This document shows, in pieces, positions 38,850 to 47,844 of a DNA stretch of 64,000 nt; positions within the stretch are counted from its first letter, which is position 1; each line of letters opens with the position of its first letter. The stretch spans positions 620,001 to 684,000 of the forward strand of contig CAJNDT010000491.1 of the NCBI GenBank assembly GCA_905221615.1. Reading direction: 5' to 3'. The DNA comes from Symbiodinium sp. CCMP2592. Lineage: Eukaryota > Sar > Dinophyceae > Suessiales > Symbiodiniaceae. The position numbers were made by a program, and so were the translations under genes. The notes beneath the pieces were generated by a model. The model had not been told where the DNA came from. It did not search any database and saw only the letters and a list, made by a program, of their open reading frames with translations.

Positions 38850-39120
38850 GAACCGAGCATCACAGTGGGACAGCTAGCACCCTGGGTTTTGCTTCGAAAG
38901 GACGTGCTCCGTCGGACTTCTGCCGGGAGTCACTACATGAAATATTTCAGTATTCAGGATCACGAACACACAAGAACCACAACAGCTACAGACCCGTCAT
39001 GAAGCCGTTCTCAGTTCGTCGGAGAGCAAGTTCATTAGAATTTGTATCCCGGAATCACACTAAGCTGGGGCGACCTCAGATGATCTCGAATGTCCTCCTC
39101 GTACGGCATAAAGCACCGCT
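37100..39120. other. Stretch without a supportable gene; (CT)n microsatellite
   Basis: Only short open frames of random character. A pure CT run spans about 38,788-38,846; the Arg-Glu and Ser-Leu repeat frames across it are artefacts. Isolated exon-like pieces cannot be excluded. Confidence 0.6.
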
Positions 39121-39122
39121 GC

Positions 39123-39449
39123 TTAATCCATAGTGTCCAAGCTAATGTCTGTAGTTTGGGGCCCCAGATCATCGAGACCATGGTCATAGGCAGCAGAACG
39201 CGAGTGAAGCAAATCGATGCGCTCGTGCACATCCATGAAAGACCCCACCAAGTCCTCCTCAAAGGACTCTAGACGCGATCGCAGAGAGCACACTTCACTC
39301 GATACCCGATCCAGCCATGACCGCAATCTCGGCAACTCGGACGACAAGCAATTCAGCTGTTCTACCGCTGTGGTGACGACGACCCAGAGCGCACTTAGCC
39401 TCTCAGCTTCCGTGGCATCATAAGCGGCGGGGATCTCTGCACGGGCCAT
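39123..39449 (-). CDS. Small coiled-coil ORF inside the giant element
   Basis: ATG at 39449; 108 residues ending at TAG 39123-39125. Strong heptad pattern over about residues 25-85 (LNCLSSELPRLRSWLDRV, then EVCSLRSRLESFEEDL), so a coiled coil is likely. No family recognised. It lies antisense to the giant element, between microsatellites, and could be a single exon. It resembles the coiled-coil ORFs at 18.9-19.9 kb in design only. Confidence 0.35.
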   Translation of the reverse strand: MARAEIPAAYDATEAERLSALWVVVTTAVEQLNCLSSELPRLRSWLDRVSSEVCSLRSRLESFEEDLVGSFMDVHERIDLLHSRSAAYDHGLDDLGPQTTDISLDTMD

Positions 39450-39559
39450 CTAAAGCGATAACTGATGCTCGAGCTGTCACTTCTTCGGTTCAACATAATA
39501 AGAATTCCCCGATATCTCTGACGCAGGCACTCACGCAGCAAAATCTCCCGGGCGCTTGC

Positions 39560-39652
39560 CCTCTTTCTTTGTCTCTATCTATTTATCTGTCTACCAATCT
39601 CTCTCTGTCTCTCTCTCTCTCTCGAGGAGTATATACATATATATATATATGT
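39560..39652. repeat. CT-rich and TA microsatellites
   Basis: TCTATCTATTTATCTG-like sequence, a CT run (about 39,599-39,624) and a short TA run (about 39,636-39,650). Non-coding. Confidence 0.8.
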
Positions 39653-39941
39653 TCTAGATACGTAGTGACACAACACCGGTACATGGATGGGATGTTTCTC
39701 CAAACCGCCAAACCCAGAGGCCGGCACACCCCACACGCACAGACAGAAAAGATTACCAGGACCGTCGCAGGCGCAGCACCCTGAACCGCCAATTTGAAAC
39801 GAACATCCGCTTCCGGCGCCGACAGCAACAGCCCAAAAACCCAGGTACACGGTCAGGCGACAAGCGAACGCCCAAGTTATACAATTTCACGGTAACCCGG
39901 AACTGAAAGTGTGACTCATAGAAACATCCTGGCAAGAAAGG

Positions 39942-40605
39942 GCCTGCAGTGGGCGCCGATGCGGAAGCTGGCAAGGTCGTCGAGGGAAGTCCTGCCCGGA
40001 TGTTTCGCACAATACAATCATTGGTGAAGGCAGGAAAGGCCTGCAGCAGGCACCGATCCGGAAGCTGGCAAGGTCGTCGAGGGAAGTCCTGCCAGGATGT
40101 TTCACGCACTACACTCATTGGTGAAGGCAGGAAAGGCCTGCAGCAGGCACCGATCCGGAAGCTGGCGAGGTCGTCGAGGGAAGTCCTGCCAGGATGTTTC
40201 ACGCACTACACTCATTGGTGAAGGCAGGAAAGGCCTGCAGCAGGCACCGATGGGGAAGCTGGCGAGGTCATCGAGGGAAGTCCTGCCCGGATGTTTTACG
40301 CACTACACTCATTGGTGAAGGCAGGAAAGGCCTGCAGCAGGCACCGATTCCCTCCTGCCCGGATGTTTTACGTCCTACCATCATTGGTGAAAGCCTTTAC
40401 CCAGGAAAGGCCTGCAGGCACCGATGCGGAAGCTGGTGAGGTTGTCGAAGGAAGTCCTGCCGGATGTTCTGCGCACTACAATCAGTGGTGAAGGCCTACC
40501 CAGGAAAGGCCTGCCGCGGGCACCAATGCGGAAGCTGCTGAGGTCGTCGAGGGAAATCCTGCCCGGATGTTTTACGCACTACAAACATTGGTGAAGGCAT
40601 ATACC
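39942..40605. repeat. 97-bp tandem satellite, about seven units
   Basis: Units start at 39942, 40039, 40136, 40233 and 40330, exactly 97 bp apart, then two shortened or altered units (about 40,409 and 40,507). Each contains GAAGCTGG, GTCGTCGAGGGAAGTCCTG, GGATGTTT and AGGAAAGGCCTGCAG. Because 97 is not a multiple of three, the recurring peptides change frame and are not a gene. Confidence 0.9.
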
Positions 40606-40782
40606 CACAATAATATTGCAAGCTAGTCATCATACGACTTCAAACGCAACGGCATCTCCTGAAAAACAAGTCCGAAGCATGTGATGATCGATTCGTCTCC
40701 TTCAGGGCCAAGCTCTGGCGCAACCGTCGGTTCCGAAGGCTGCGAAGTCTCATCAGCCGCTCCTCCCCGAGAAACTCATGAA

Positions 40783-41322
40783 TTAAGTCTGGGCAGACCC
40801 CAAACAAAAGTGCAAATAATCCACCGTCAGACTCTGTGTGCCTTCACCTCGTTGATTCAACACGACCTCCTTGAAGTGTTTTTTCTGTTGCAACCGATAA
40901 TCAAGCCAAGGTGGATGTAGATGAATGGCCCCGAGGACAGCCCCCAAACAGCTAGGAGGAGGACCATCCGGAATAGTACCTTTCAGTCCTGGATCAAACG
41001 GCAGTGTCTCCATCTCATCCGGATTCACTACAGGCGGTCGGACTCCTTGCATGTGACATGATATCCAAGTATACATGATGTCTACACAGATATACAATCT
41101 TAGACCGCGTCCTGCTGGAACTGCTGGCACTCCTGGCGCCGCTGCATCCTCCGTGTCGAGTGAACCACTATTGTCACGCTCGAACTTCTTCTTCAGCAAG
41201 ACATCGCCGCATGCGTCCTCGCGGTGTACCATGTACATGTTAAAGGCATATATATGTGTATGATATGTGTGTATACAGATCGATACACACATCCACATAT
41301 GTCCTTCAAGCGTTGTAACCAA
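40783..41322 (-). pseudogene. Exon-like open stretches, function unknown
   Basis: Two parts look protein-like: 41,225-41,100 (acidic, then Ala/Pro-rich) and 41,045-40,790 (VVNPDEMETLPFDPGLKGT onward to a helical end). A His/Tyr-rich stretch between and before them is microsatellite-derived. Could be two exons with an intron across 41,050-41,100, on the minus strand inside the giant element. No family recognised. Confidence 0.3.
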
Positions 41323-41447
41323 TCTTTGCGAGCCTTTCTGCTCTTCTTCGTCTCACGGATCACAGCCAAGGCCTCATGCAGACTTTAAAGGATCCATGCA
41401 CAAAGGCATGGTTTCGAGACCATTGTTTCTGACACACGACAGCCTGG

Positions 41448-41715
41448 TGCCAATGAGTTGCCATGGACTTCAGCAGGCCTGCTTGGGTGTGGCCCAAGTC
41501 TTCGTCGAAACCTTTGGGGGCCTCCGCCGGAAACAGACAATCAAGGAGAGGAGCAACTCTGAAACTGCCAGATGAAAACTGAAACGACCTCAGGTGCCAC
41601 TGAGTTGCCATGGACTTCAGCGAGCCTGCTCCGGCGTCTTCGTTGGAACCTTTGGGGGCCTCCGCCTGGAACAGACAATCAAGGAGAGGCACAGTTCTGA
41701 AACTGCCACGAAAAC
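41448..41715. repeat. Direct duplication of a ~147-bp unit
   Basis: Two adjacent copies (from 41448 and 41595) sharing GAGTTGCCATGGACTTCAGC, TTTGGGGGCCTCCGCC and ACAGACAATCAAGGAGAGG, with a deletion in the second copy. Non-coding. Confidence 0.8.
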
Positions 41716-41719
41716 CGAA

Positions 41720-42640
41720 CTAAATTCGTCACCCCAATCAAAGCAGCCACGGCTCGTAGAGAGAAGCCAGGCACCCCATGATATTTTCGACAGTAAGCAT
41801 CTGCCCAAAGCCCGTGGCCACTTTCAAAAGCCTCGGTTTTGGTGTTCAAAAGCTATAGATCGCCATGAATGCATACCACACATATGTTTAGAATAGACAC
41901 GAAGTGATCACCTTCTCATTCGCACAGAGGATTTTATTCCGTGCTTCCGCATCCATCGAATCCAGATAGTCGTGCCGCAAGTCGTCGGCAAGCACGATAT
42001 CCAGAAAGAGATTCTGCAGGCATGGATCGAACACAAACTATATAGATCGACTACAAGAGAATTCGTAAGGTAACGCTACCGCGTTTGCATGCACTCTGTC
42101 CTGCGGGCACTCTGCACGGTCCGTTCCCCAACTGTCCACGAGCTCACGCTCATGCAGCGAGGAAGCAAAACCATTGGTTTTCGACCGCACCATGGCCCGC
42201 CGTCACAGGCACATGACTTTAAAACCACATACCAACACTATACGGCAGCGGAGAGGAAGGCAGCACTTTCGAAATCAAGTCCTGCCTGCGCAAGGAACAT
42301 GTGCAAGCACTGCATGCAGAGCTTCGAAGCTGGTCTGAACTAGCTGCCACGTACTGACACGAGGTTCTGCAAAGCTGCATATGCGAGACACAAGGGAAAC
42401 ATAACCCTCTGCACTGTCTTCGGCATCTAATCTATATAGGCGGGGGAGGTTTCAAATTGTTTATCGAACTTATTCTTGTTGGATTTCGCAGTCGCCATCC
42501 TCTTGTGGTATGGAAAAAGCCAAACAAGACACGCAAACCACAGGCAAAGCCTAGTTACCAATCGAGAAAAAAGGATTCACTGTCTCATGTGAGCATTTTC
42601 CGATCCGTTGGTGCAATTTCTACATATGAAAGCACAGTTT
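41720..42640. other. Stretch without a supportable gene
   Basis: Unique-looking DNA between the duplication and the cargo ORF. No convincing coding frame, RNA or inverted repeat was seen. Confidence 0.5.
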
Positions 42641-42745
42641 GCCCCCAAAGGACACTTTTCCCAAAGAGCAAAATCCACATAACGCTGTTTTGGCCCAAAG
42701 GACAAAATTGCCCCAAAGGACTGTTTTCCCCAAAGGACAGGCCGG
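42640..42745. repeat. Short CCCAAAGGAC repeats upstream of the cargo ORF
   Basis: CCCAAAGGAC occurs at about 42644, 42694, 42712 and 42730, with a variant (CCCAAAGAGC) near 42661, separated by T- or A-runs, immediately before the ATG at 42765. Could be a leader repeat; function unknown. Confidence 0.65.
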
Positions 42746-42764
42746 CAGGTCTTCTGGCCAGCCG

Positions 42765-43869
42765 ATGCTCAGCACCTATGGAGATGCCCTTGTTCAGGTC
42801 ACCCCCTGGCATACCTTGTCTACTTCGATGAGGGAGTCTTTGGGTGGTGAATACGACTGGGCATCCTGGTTACAGCATCCTCTGTCGGGGTATTCCTTGC
42901 ACTTCTTCTTGAAGGCATTCGAGATGGGCAAGTTGCAGGGGAACTACCTCGTCGAGCTGGACAAGAAGCCAAAGGTTTATTCCAATGGCTATTCGTCACC
43001 ATGGATGAACATGAAGCGTCATCCTGGAGGCCTTGCCAAGATGCTGGAGGACGTCACCCTCGCCGCACAGAATGAGTTCCGACCCACCGTCGGCCACATT
43101 GGTTTCGATCGCCCTCGTGACTCTGATCCTCGTGCAAAGATGCCCAAGACGGAGGATCCTGATTACTCTCGCAAGCTCGAGGCACACAAGGCTTTCCTCA
43201 GGGAAAGGTATGTGTACGACGAGGTCTTCAATGTGCGAGAGGATTTTCAGATGCTCGTCCGCGTCATCAATGAGGCATACGGAGTGGACTTCTTCTCCTA
43301 CATCCAGCGCCACGCCAGTGATCTGGAGGTTCGCCGGAAATACACGGTGCGAACCCCTGAGGGCTATTGTCTCTACGACAGTACCCTAAAGCAGCCGTTC
43401 AGCGGCAGCTACCTTCTGGCGGTTCTGGAGAAAGTCTTCGCAGAATCTGAGCACAGAGATTTCAAATCTGCTTTCGCACGCAAGGCCAAAGCGGACTTGG
43501 TGGCTTACGAGGACTTGAAGGCGAAGAAGGAGTCCGAGCTGAATGAGCTCCTCACCCGACCATATGAAGACATTATGATCGAGGAGTTCATCGAGCGACT
43601 CCCATGTCCACGGATCGAGGAGATCGAGGACCCTCTCGCGGCTACTCAGATGGACACCTCCGAGCCGTCTGCTGGATCCACAGACTTGCCACAGGGCAAG
43701 AAGGTTGATCCGGTCAAGACCGAGCCGACCGATGTGCCAATGGAGACTGAAGCTCCAGAAAGCTCTCCACAGGGAGAGGCATCTGGGGCTACTGTCGAGC
43801 CAATGGAGACGGACGCTCCGGAAGGCTCTCCACAGGGAGAGGAATCTGGAGTGGATGTCCCACAGAAAG
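42765..43869 (+). CDS. Cargo ORF of unknown function, N-terminal part
   Basis: First ATG at 42765. About 290 globular, charged residues follow, rich in Phe/Tyr/Asp, with no motif I recognise. An acidic linker then carries several hairpin-encoded peptides (LPQGKK, SSPQGEA, GSPQGEE; hairpins 43685, 43763, 43826). The hairpin at 43192 lies inside the globular part in a different codon phase. The frame is lost just before the hairpin at 43870 (one-base shift around 43,850-43,866), after which the protein continues in another frame. Same strand and same hairpins as the pol half of the giant element. Confidence 0.6.
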
Positions 43870-44512
43870 CTCTCCACAGGGAGAGGCATCCGAGGTTAAG
43901 GTTGAACCAGATGAGCACATGGGTCAAGAAGGAGGTAAGGCCGAGAACAGTGAGATGGCTGAGGAAAGCTCACCACAGGGTGAGGAATCCATGCCAGACA
44001 TTTCTCCTGAGAAGGATGATGAAAGTGAACTTCACGATCAAGGCATCTGGGGGAAATGCAAGACTGTTCCGGACCCTGAGTACTACCAGGCCGCGAAGGA
44101 TGCAGAGGACCAAAACGAGAACGCGTTCGAAGAGATGGGCAAGGCCAAGGAGAAGATTGAGCTCAAGGACACCGAAGAGTTCAAACATTTCCTCTCGGAG
44201 CTCACCGAGATCGAACGACAAAGCCCTATGCGGCTGCTCTGCAAGCAGTTGCATGGATATGGCTATTCAGGCTTGTATCATACAGGACTTCGTGATCCTG
44301 ATTACGAGCCCGTTCTCGCCTACAAGGTGCAGCATATGAGTCGGAGGGTAAATGTTCCGAACCACAAGGGACAGAAATACTCTCTTTCTATGGTGGACCT
44401 CTTCGATCAACTCAACAAGATGTCTCCCATCTATGAGCGTCGTCCCGACAAGCAGGACGTGGTCTTTCGTTCTGGGGACGTCCGCAGCACCTTGGATGAC
44501 AAAAGCCTCTGA
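43852..44512 (+). CDS. Cargo ORF continuation in a shifted frame
   Basis: Continues the acidic linker (two hairpin peptides; hairpins 43870 and 43969), then a globular part of about 150 residues with GIWGKCKTVPDPEYYQAAKD, a Lys/Glu-rich helix and PMRLLCKQLHGYGYSGLYH. It terminates at TGA 44510-44512, within a few codons of an AAAA run where the next frame takes over. The segment is therefore probably the middle of one long protein that ends with the EEP-like domain. No family recognised. Confidence 0.55.
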
Positions 44513-46121
44513 CATCCGAGAAACAGCTCTTGATGTTATGGAAGCACTTCTGGAAAAGCTGAAGTCCCTCGATGCAAGCGGCAATCCGGCAACTCGAGAA
44601 GAGCTTTTGAATGCTATGCTTCATTACTTCTTGAACACCGGAGTTGATGAAGAGGAGATCGGGGACCTCTCTCTTGAGAAGATGCCGAATCCTTATATTC
44701 ATCGTTTTGGTCTGGCAGAGGACTCTAAGATTCCCATCTTCACCAGCAAGACCAAGTACGCCGCGCTCATCGTCAATCTCGGCAACATGAGCAGGGGAAG
44801 GAAGCGTTCTGCTCCTACCTCCGTTGCTAGTCACATTGACTGGGACGATACTACACCATCTCGTGGAGCCCTGATAAAATCGATTGCACAGTCGAAGACG
44901 CATTTGTTCATGCTATGCGAAGCGGCTAAGATCGATGACTCCGAGGAAGCTTTCCTCACGTCGCGCGGTTGGCAATTCCTGCGCAACGAGTCCAAGGATC
45001 TGATGGTGGGGAGTCGTACCAATGGTGTTGGATCTTCGATCACCCGTTTGGCTGGCTCCACTCTCAGTGGATTCGCACACGAATCTCTTCCTTTGACCTA
45101 TATGGTCGTAGAGATCGTGTATGGAATGACAGTTCCAACTGGCATTCAGGGCAACCGAGGTGACTTTCCAGATGAGGCATTGACCAAGGTTCTGGAGCGT
45201 GCCGGCTCCGACCGTATAAGGGTCTGTTGCTTCCATCTCCGAAACGACGTGGCGGCAGACAAGGTGGCGTTGGCTCACGAAGTGTTGGGCAATATGTTCA
45301 TTGACTGCCTGCACTACCAGGTCGACCTCATAGGTGGCGACGCCAACATGGCCCTCTACCGGGCCACGGGCAGAAAGCAGGAGTCAATCGACATTCGTGG
45401 CGGGATGTACCAGAGCCTTCTCGACTATTTCCTGGAGGCCTGGTCAGAAAGCCCGAAATGTCCACACCTCTGCTCGCCTCGTGCGAGACACGTGTCAGCA
45501 AACGCCATGTGGCTTCTGAAGCAGTATGAGGACACGCTGGGGATGCCGTACAAGGACATCAAGCAGCCGGACTGGAATACTTTTCCTGGTCTGGACCCTG
45601 TTATGGCGACAGTCATAGAATGGGGACACAGCATGTCGGACAACCAATGGGCTGAATTTCCACCTTCAAAGACCGAGTTCGACATCCATGTCTCCGAGTG
45701 GCTGTTGAATTCCACCAGCGCCGCGTACCTTCTCAACGACCGGGACTATGACGCTCACACTCCGCTCCTCATCGAGGTTCACGCGAACCAGTACTCTGGA
45801 GGCAGGATGAGGGCGCTCAACCACAATCCCGACACCGTGAAGGAAGCCGCGGACAGGAGAAAAGAGAGACAGAAGCTGAACAAGGCGCGTGGTTCTGGTT
45901 CTACTGGTCCTGCAGCCGCACCACAGGGAGCAAGCTCTTCTCAGGAAGAGGCAGCTTCTGGTGCTCAAGCTTCTGGTTCTCAACGTCCTCAAGAACCCGC
46001 ACACTCTCCTGGTGGCAAAGAAGGCGGCAAAGGAGGCAAGTCCTCCAAAGGAAAGGACAAGGACGCCGACAAGGGCAAGTCCAAAGGCAAATCCAAGGAC
46101 AAGTCCAAGGGGAAAAACTGA
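44490..46121 (+). CDS. EEP-superfamily nuclease/phosphatase-like ORF
   Basis: Frame continuing the cargo protein. It matches the motif order of endonuclease/exonuclease/phosphatase domains: THLFMLCEA (catalytic Glu, about 44,900-44,925), YMVVEIVYG, RVCCFHLRND, DLIGGDANMAL (GDxN motif, about 45,330-45,355) and a late DAHTPLLIEV (His motif, about 45,750). Such enzymes cut DNA or RNA or remove phosphates with Mg2+; in LINEs they nick target DNA. The substrate here is unknown. The C-terminus is a Lys/Gly/Ser-rich tail (KGKSKGKSKDKSKGK) with a hairpin peptide (45935). Copia elements use integrase and do not normally carry EEP domains. Confidence 0.6.
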   Translation, partial: PWMTKASDIRETALDVMEALLEKLKSLDASGNPATREELLNAMLHYFLNTGVDEEEIGDLSLEKMPNPYIHRFGLAEDSKIPIFTSKTKYAALIVNLGNMSRGRKRSAPTSVASHIDWDDTTPSRGALIKSIAQSKTHLFMLCEAAKIDDSEEAFLTSRGWQFLRNESKDLMVGSRTNGVGSSITRLAGSTLSGFAHESLPLTYMVVEIVYGMTVPTGIQGNRGDFPDEALTKVLERAGSDRIRVCCFHLRNDVAADKVALAHEVLGNMFIDCLHYQVDLIGGDANMALYRATGRKQESIDIRGGMYQSLLDYFLEAWSESPKCPHLCSPRARHVSANAMWLLKQYEDTLGMPYKDIKQPDWNTFPGLDPVMATVIEWGHSMSDNQWAEFPPSKTEFDIHVSEWLLNSTSAAYLLNDRDYDAHTPLLIEVHANQYSGGRMRALNHNPDTVKEAADRRKERQKLNKARGSGSTGPAAAPQGASSSQEEAASGAQASGSQRPQEPAHSPGGKEGGKGGKSSKGKDKDADKGKSKGKSKDKSKGKN

Positions 46122-46142
46122 CTAGGTTCCGATTCTTCGGAC

Positions 46143-46367
46143 GTGGATATGGACAATGGTTCTGACGAAGTTCTTTTGGAACAAGATGAAGACGTTGTTC
46201 CAGATCCACAGATATCGCTACCTAGGTCCCCTGCTGATCCCCGTGGTTACGACCCTGTTCGTCACCAGCCGGTGATGCCGATCCATACCGTCGACATCTA
46301 CCGTTGGCATGGTGCTGATCATTGGCGTGATAGAACCTGGGATGCGGATCTAGAGTTCGTCGACTGA
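46143..46367 (+). CDS. Small acidic ORF after the EEP-like ORF
   Basis: Encodes about 74 residues, acidic at the start, ending VDIYRWHGADHWRDRTWDAD. It starts 21 bp after the previous stop in the next frame. It may be the real C-terminus of the EEP-like protein after an indel or a separate small protein. No family recognised. Confidence 0.35.
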   Translation: MDMDNGSDEVLLEQDEDVVPDPQISLPRSPADPRGYDPVRHQPVMPIHTVDIYRWHGADHWRDRTWDADLEFVD

Positions 46368-46391
46368 ACTGGCTGGGTGTTTCACGGAATG

Positions 46392-46512
46392 CTTCTTTCA
46401 GAAGAAGGTATCCAATCTGAACATTCGTCATTTCATAGGGAGAAGCTTTTCTCAGGAAAAGGGACTTCCTAAAGAACTCTTTCTCAGAGGAAGATACTTA
46501 TCTCAGGATAAG
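46392..46512 (+). repeat. Hairpin cluster in the 3' non-coding region
   Basis: Three perfect 6-bp/4-nt hairpins, CTTCTT-TCAG-AAGAAG (46392), CTTTTC-TCAG-GAAAAG (46446) and CTTATC-TCAG-GATAAG (46497), plus an imperfect one near 46,479. They lie after the last stop codon, so selection on protein cannot explain them. From 46,513 to the LTR no other feature is visible except TTTTAAATTTGTGCCTG at 46843-46859. No clear polypurine tract precedes the LTR. Confidence 0.85.
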
Positions 46513-46861
46513 GTACTTCTAATGCCCTTATACATTTGCCGTGTCGCAAGATGTCATGCTGGCATCAAGTGGAGCTAAGCTCTACAAACTTTTATGTTAC
46601 AGCATGCTTTCCACCTGGAGAGGGAACTGAAACACAAGTGGGCAACTTTCAAGCAAAAGTTTCCAGTTGAAGATCCGTTGCGTTTTCGTGCGTGTTCTGC
46701 TCTTTTCAGTGAAGCTGTCTTCAGGTGAGAGAATGTATAGTTTCTCTTCAAGTCGCAGATGTAGCTCAATACTCCGCTAATTCAACCGAGAGCAATAACA
46801 GGCTAGTTGAATGCCGACTCCACGGCCATGCAGCTCTACGTGTTTTAAATTTGTGCCTGGT

Positions 46862-47045
46862 TGAAACACTGAATGTTACACATCCAGGTGCCTGTCTGTT
46901 TCACGTATCACTTGCATGTATCCATGCCTGTTGCTCAAGGTTCTAGTGCAGTGGACTACAGCTGTGCGCCTGTAGCAAAAGAGACACCTGAGTGCCTGTG
47001 TTCCTGTACGCCTAGCGAGGGGATACACGTCCAGGTTACATCTCA
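46862..47045 (+). repeat. 3' LTR (184 bp)
   Basis: Identical to 21108-21291, TG...CA. Followed by 15 G (47046-47060), against eight G before the 5' LTR, so GGGGG flanks both ends. Identity of the two LTRs indicates a recent insertion or gene conversion. Confidence 0.85.
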
Positions 47046-47159
47046 GGGGGGGGGGGGGGGCTGGCGTGTGCGGAAAGGGGTCGGGGCTGTTGGAGCTGTC
47101 ACTGGATGGTGGGGTGGTGCTGGCGGCCAGGGCTCACACGCAAAGCCCGCAAGCTAAAC

Positions 47160-47470
47160 GTAGCGCGTGCCCTGTTTTGAGTAACCTTACTTGTACTTCA
47201 AACCCTATACCCAACCCTAAACCCCACCTAACTGCAGGCTCTAAGCCTAAAGCAGAACATACACCGCAAATCCTCCCCAAGCCCTTGTCGACTCGAAGCG
47301 CTATACCTTGTAACCGTAAACCCAACACTCAAAAGCTTAATCTAAACCCTAAACCCCAAAACCCCACAACCACCCCACAGGGGGAAGAGGAACCCCACAC
47401 CCCACACCACAGGGGAGGGGGGGTCCCACCCTACATCCGGACCATTGACCTTTGGGGGGGGGAGGGGGGG
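47160..47470. repeat. CCCTAAA telomere-like words and G-tracts
   Basis: CCCTATACCCAACCCTAAACC (47,204 region) and AAACCCTAAACCCC (47,343 region) are complements of TTTAGGG. A run of G-tracts follows at 47,410-47,470. Non-coding; it lies outside the giant element. Confidence 0.6.
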
Positions 47471-47760
47471 GGGCCGCGGAGCGCGTGACCATATATGCAT
47501 ATATGCATACATGCATATATACAGATATACATATATACATATATACATATATACATATATACATATATCCATATATCCATATACATATATACATATATAC
47601 ATATATACATATATACATATGTACATATATACATATGTATGTATATATGTATATATGTATATATATATATATATGTATGTATATATGTATATATAATGTG
47701 TATATGATGTATTTATGTATGATATATGTTGGATATATCTACGTATGTACATATGTATGC
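47471..47760. repeat. AT microsatellite with GTGACC border
   Basis: CATATA/TATG repeats (about 47,490-47,755) preceded by GCGCGTGACCATATATG and a G-tract. It is a mirror of the arrangement at 21.0-21.1 kb. Met/Tyr/Ile-rich frames are artefacts. Confidence 0.85.
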
Positions 47761-47844
47761 TTACCCACCCACCCACCCCCTCGGCATGATCCATGGCCGC
47801 TTCCTTTTAAAGGGACTGGATCATGGCTGTGGCGATATGTGCAG

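Larger units (their letters stand above)
23488..45950 (+). repeat. Dispersed 16-nt hairpins within the coding regions
   Basis: Hairpin starts: 23488, 23920, 23971, 25270, 25772, 26712, 26795, 28123, 28156, 30040, 30322, 31232, 31343, 43192, 43685, 43763, 43826, 43870, 43969, 45935. Stems differ (for example CTCTTC/GAAGAG, CTTTCC/GGAAAG, CGGTAC/GTACCG, CTCACC/GGTGAG, CTTGCC/GGCAAG), with occasional G-T pairs (25772, 30322, 31232). The loop is TCAG, ACAG, TCAT or ACAT; one is TCTT. Most have the loop codon phase giving SxPQGx or SSQEE peptides; 43192 and 25772 are in another phase. Confidence 0.85.
21108..47045 (+). mobile_element. Giant Ty1/copia-like LTR retrotransposon with cargo genes
   Basis: A 25,938-bp unit bounded by two identical 184-bp direct repeats that begin TG and end CA, the LTR signature. 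A sequence starting TGG and complementary to a tRNA 3' CCA end lies 3 nt inside the left repeat. Both outer flanks carry GGGGG, compatible with the 5-bp target duplication of copia elements, although a G-tract makes this ambiguous. Interior order: structured leader, gag-protease-integrase, RT-RNase H, Tpt1-like ORF, 10.9 kb of mostly non-coding and antisense material, unknown ORF, EEP-like ORF, hairpin-rich 3' region. Identical LTRs imply recent insertion. The alternative is that 31.7-42.6 kb is a later nested insertion. Confidence 0.72.

Noticed and set aside
38582-38863. Arg-Glu repeat open frame
   Set aside because: Translation of a pure (CT)n microsatellite.
40097-40439. Repeated peptide ORFs of about 73-81 residues
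   Set aside because: Frames created by the 97-bp satellite, whose period is not a multiple of three; no independent coding evidence.
46840-46861. Polypurine tract before the 3' LTR
   Set aside because: The sequence is TTTTAAATTTGTGCCTGGT, not purine-rich, so the expected tract is absent.
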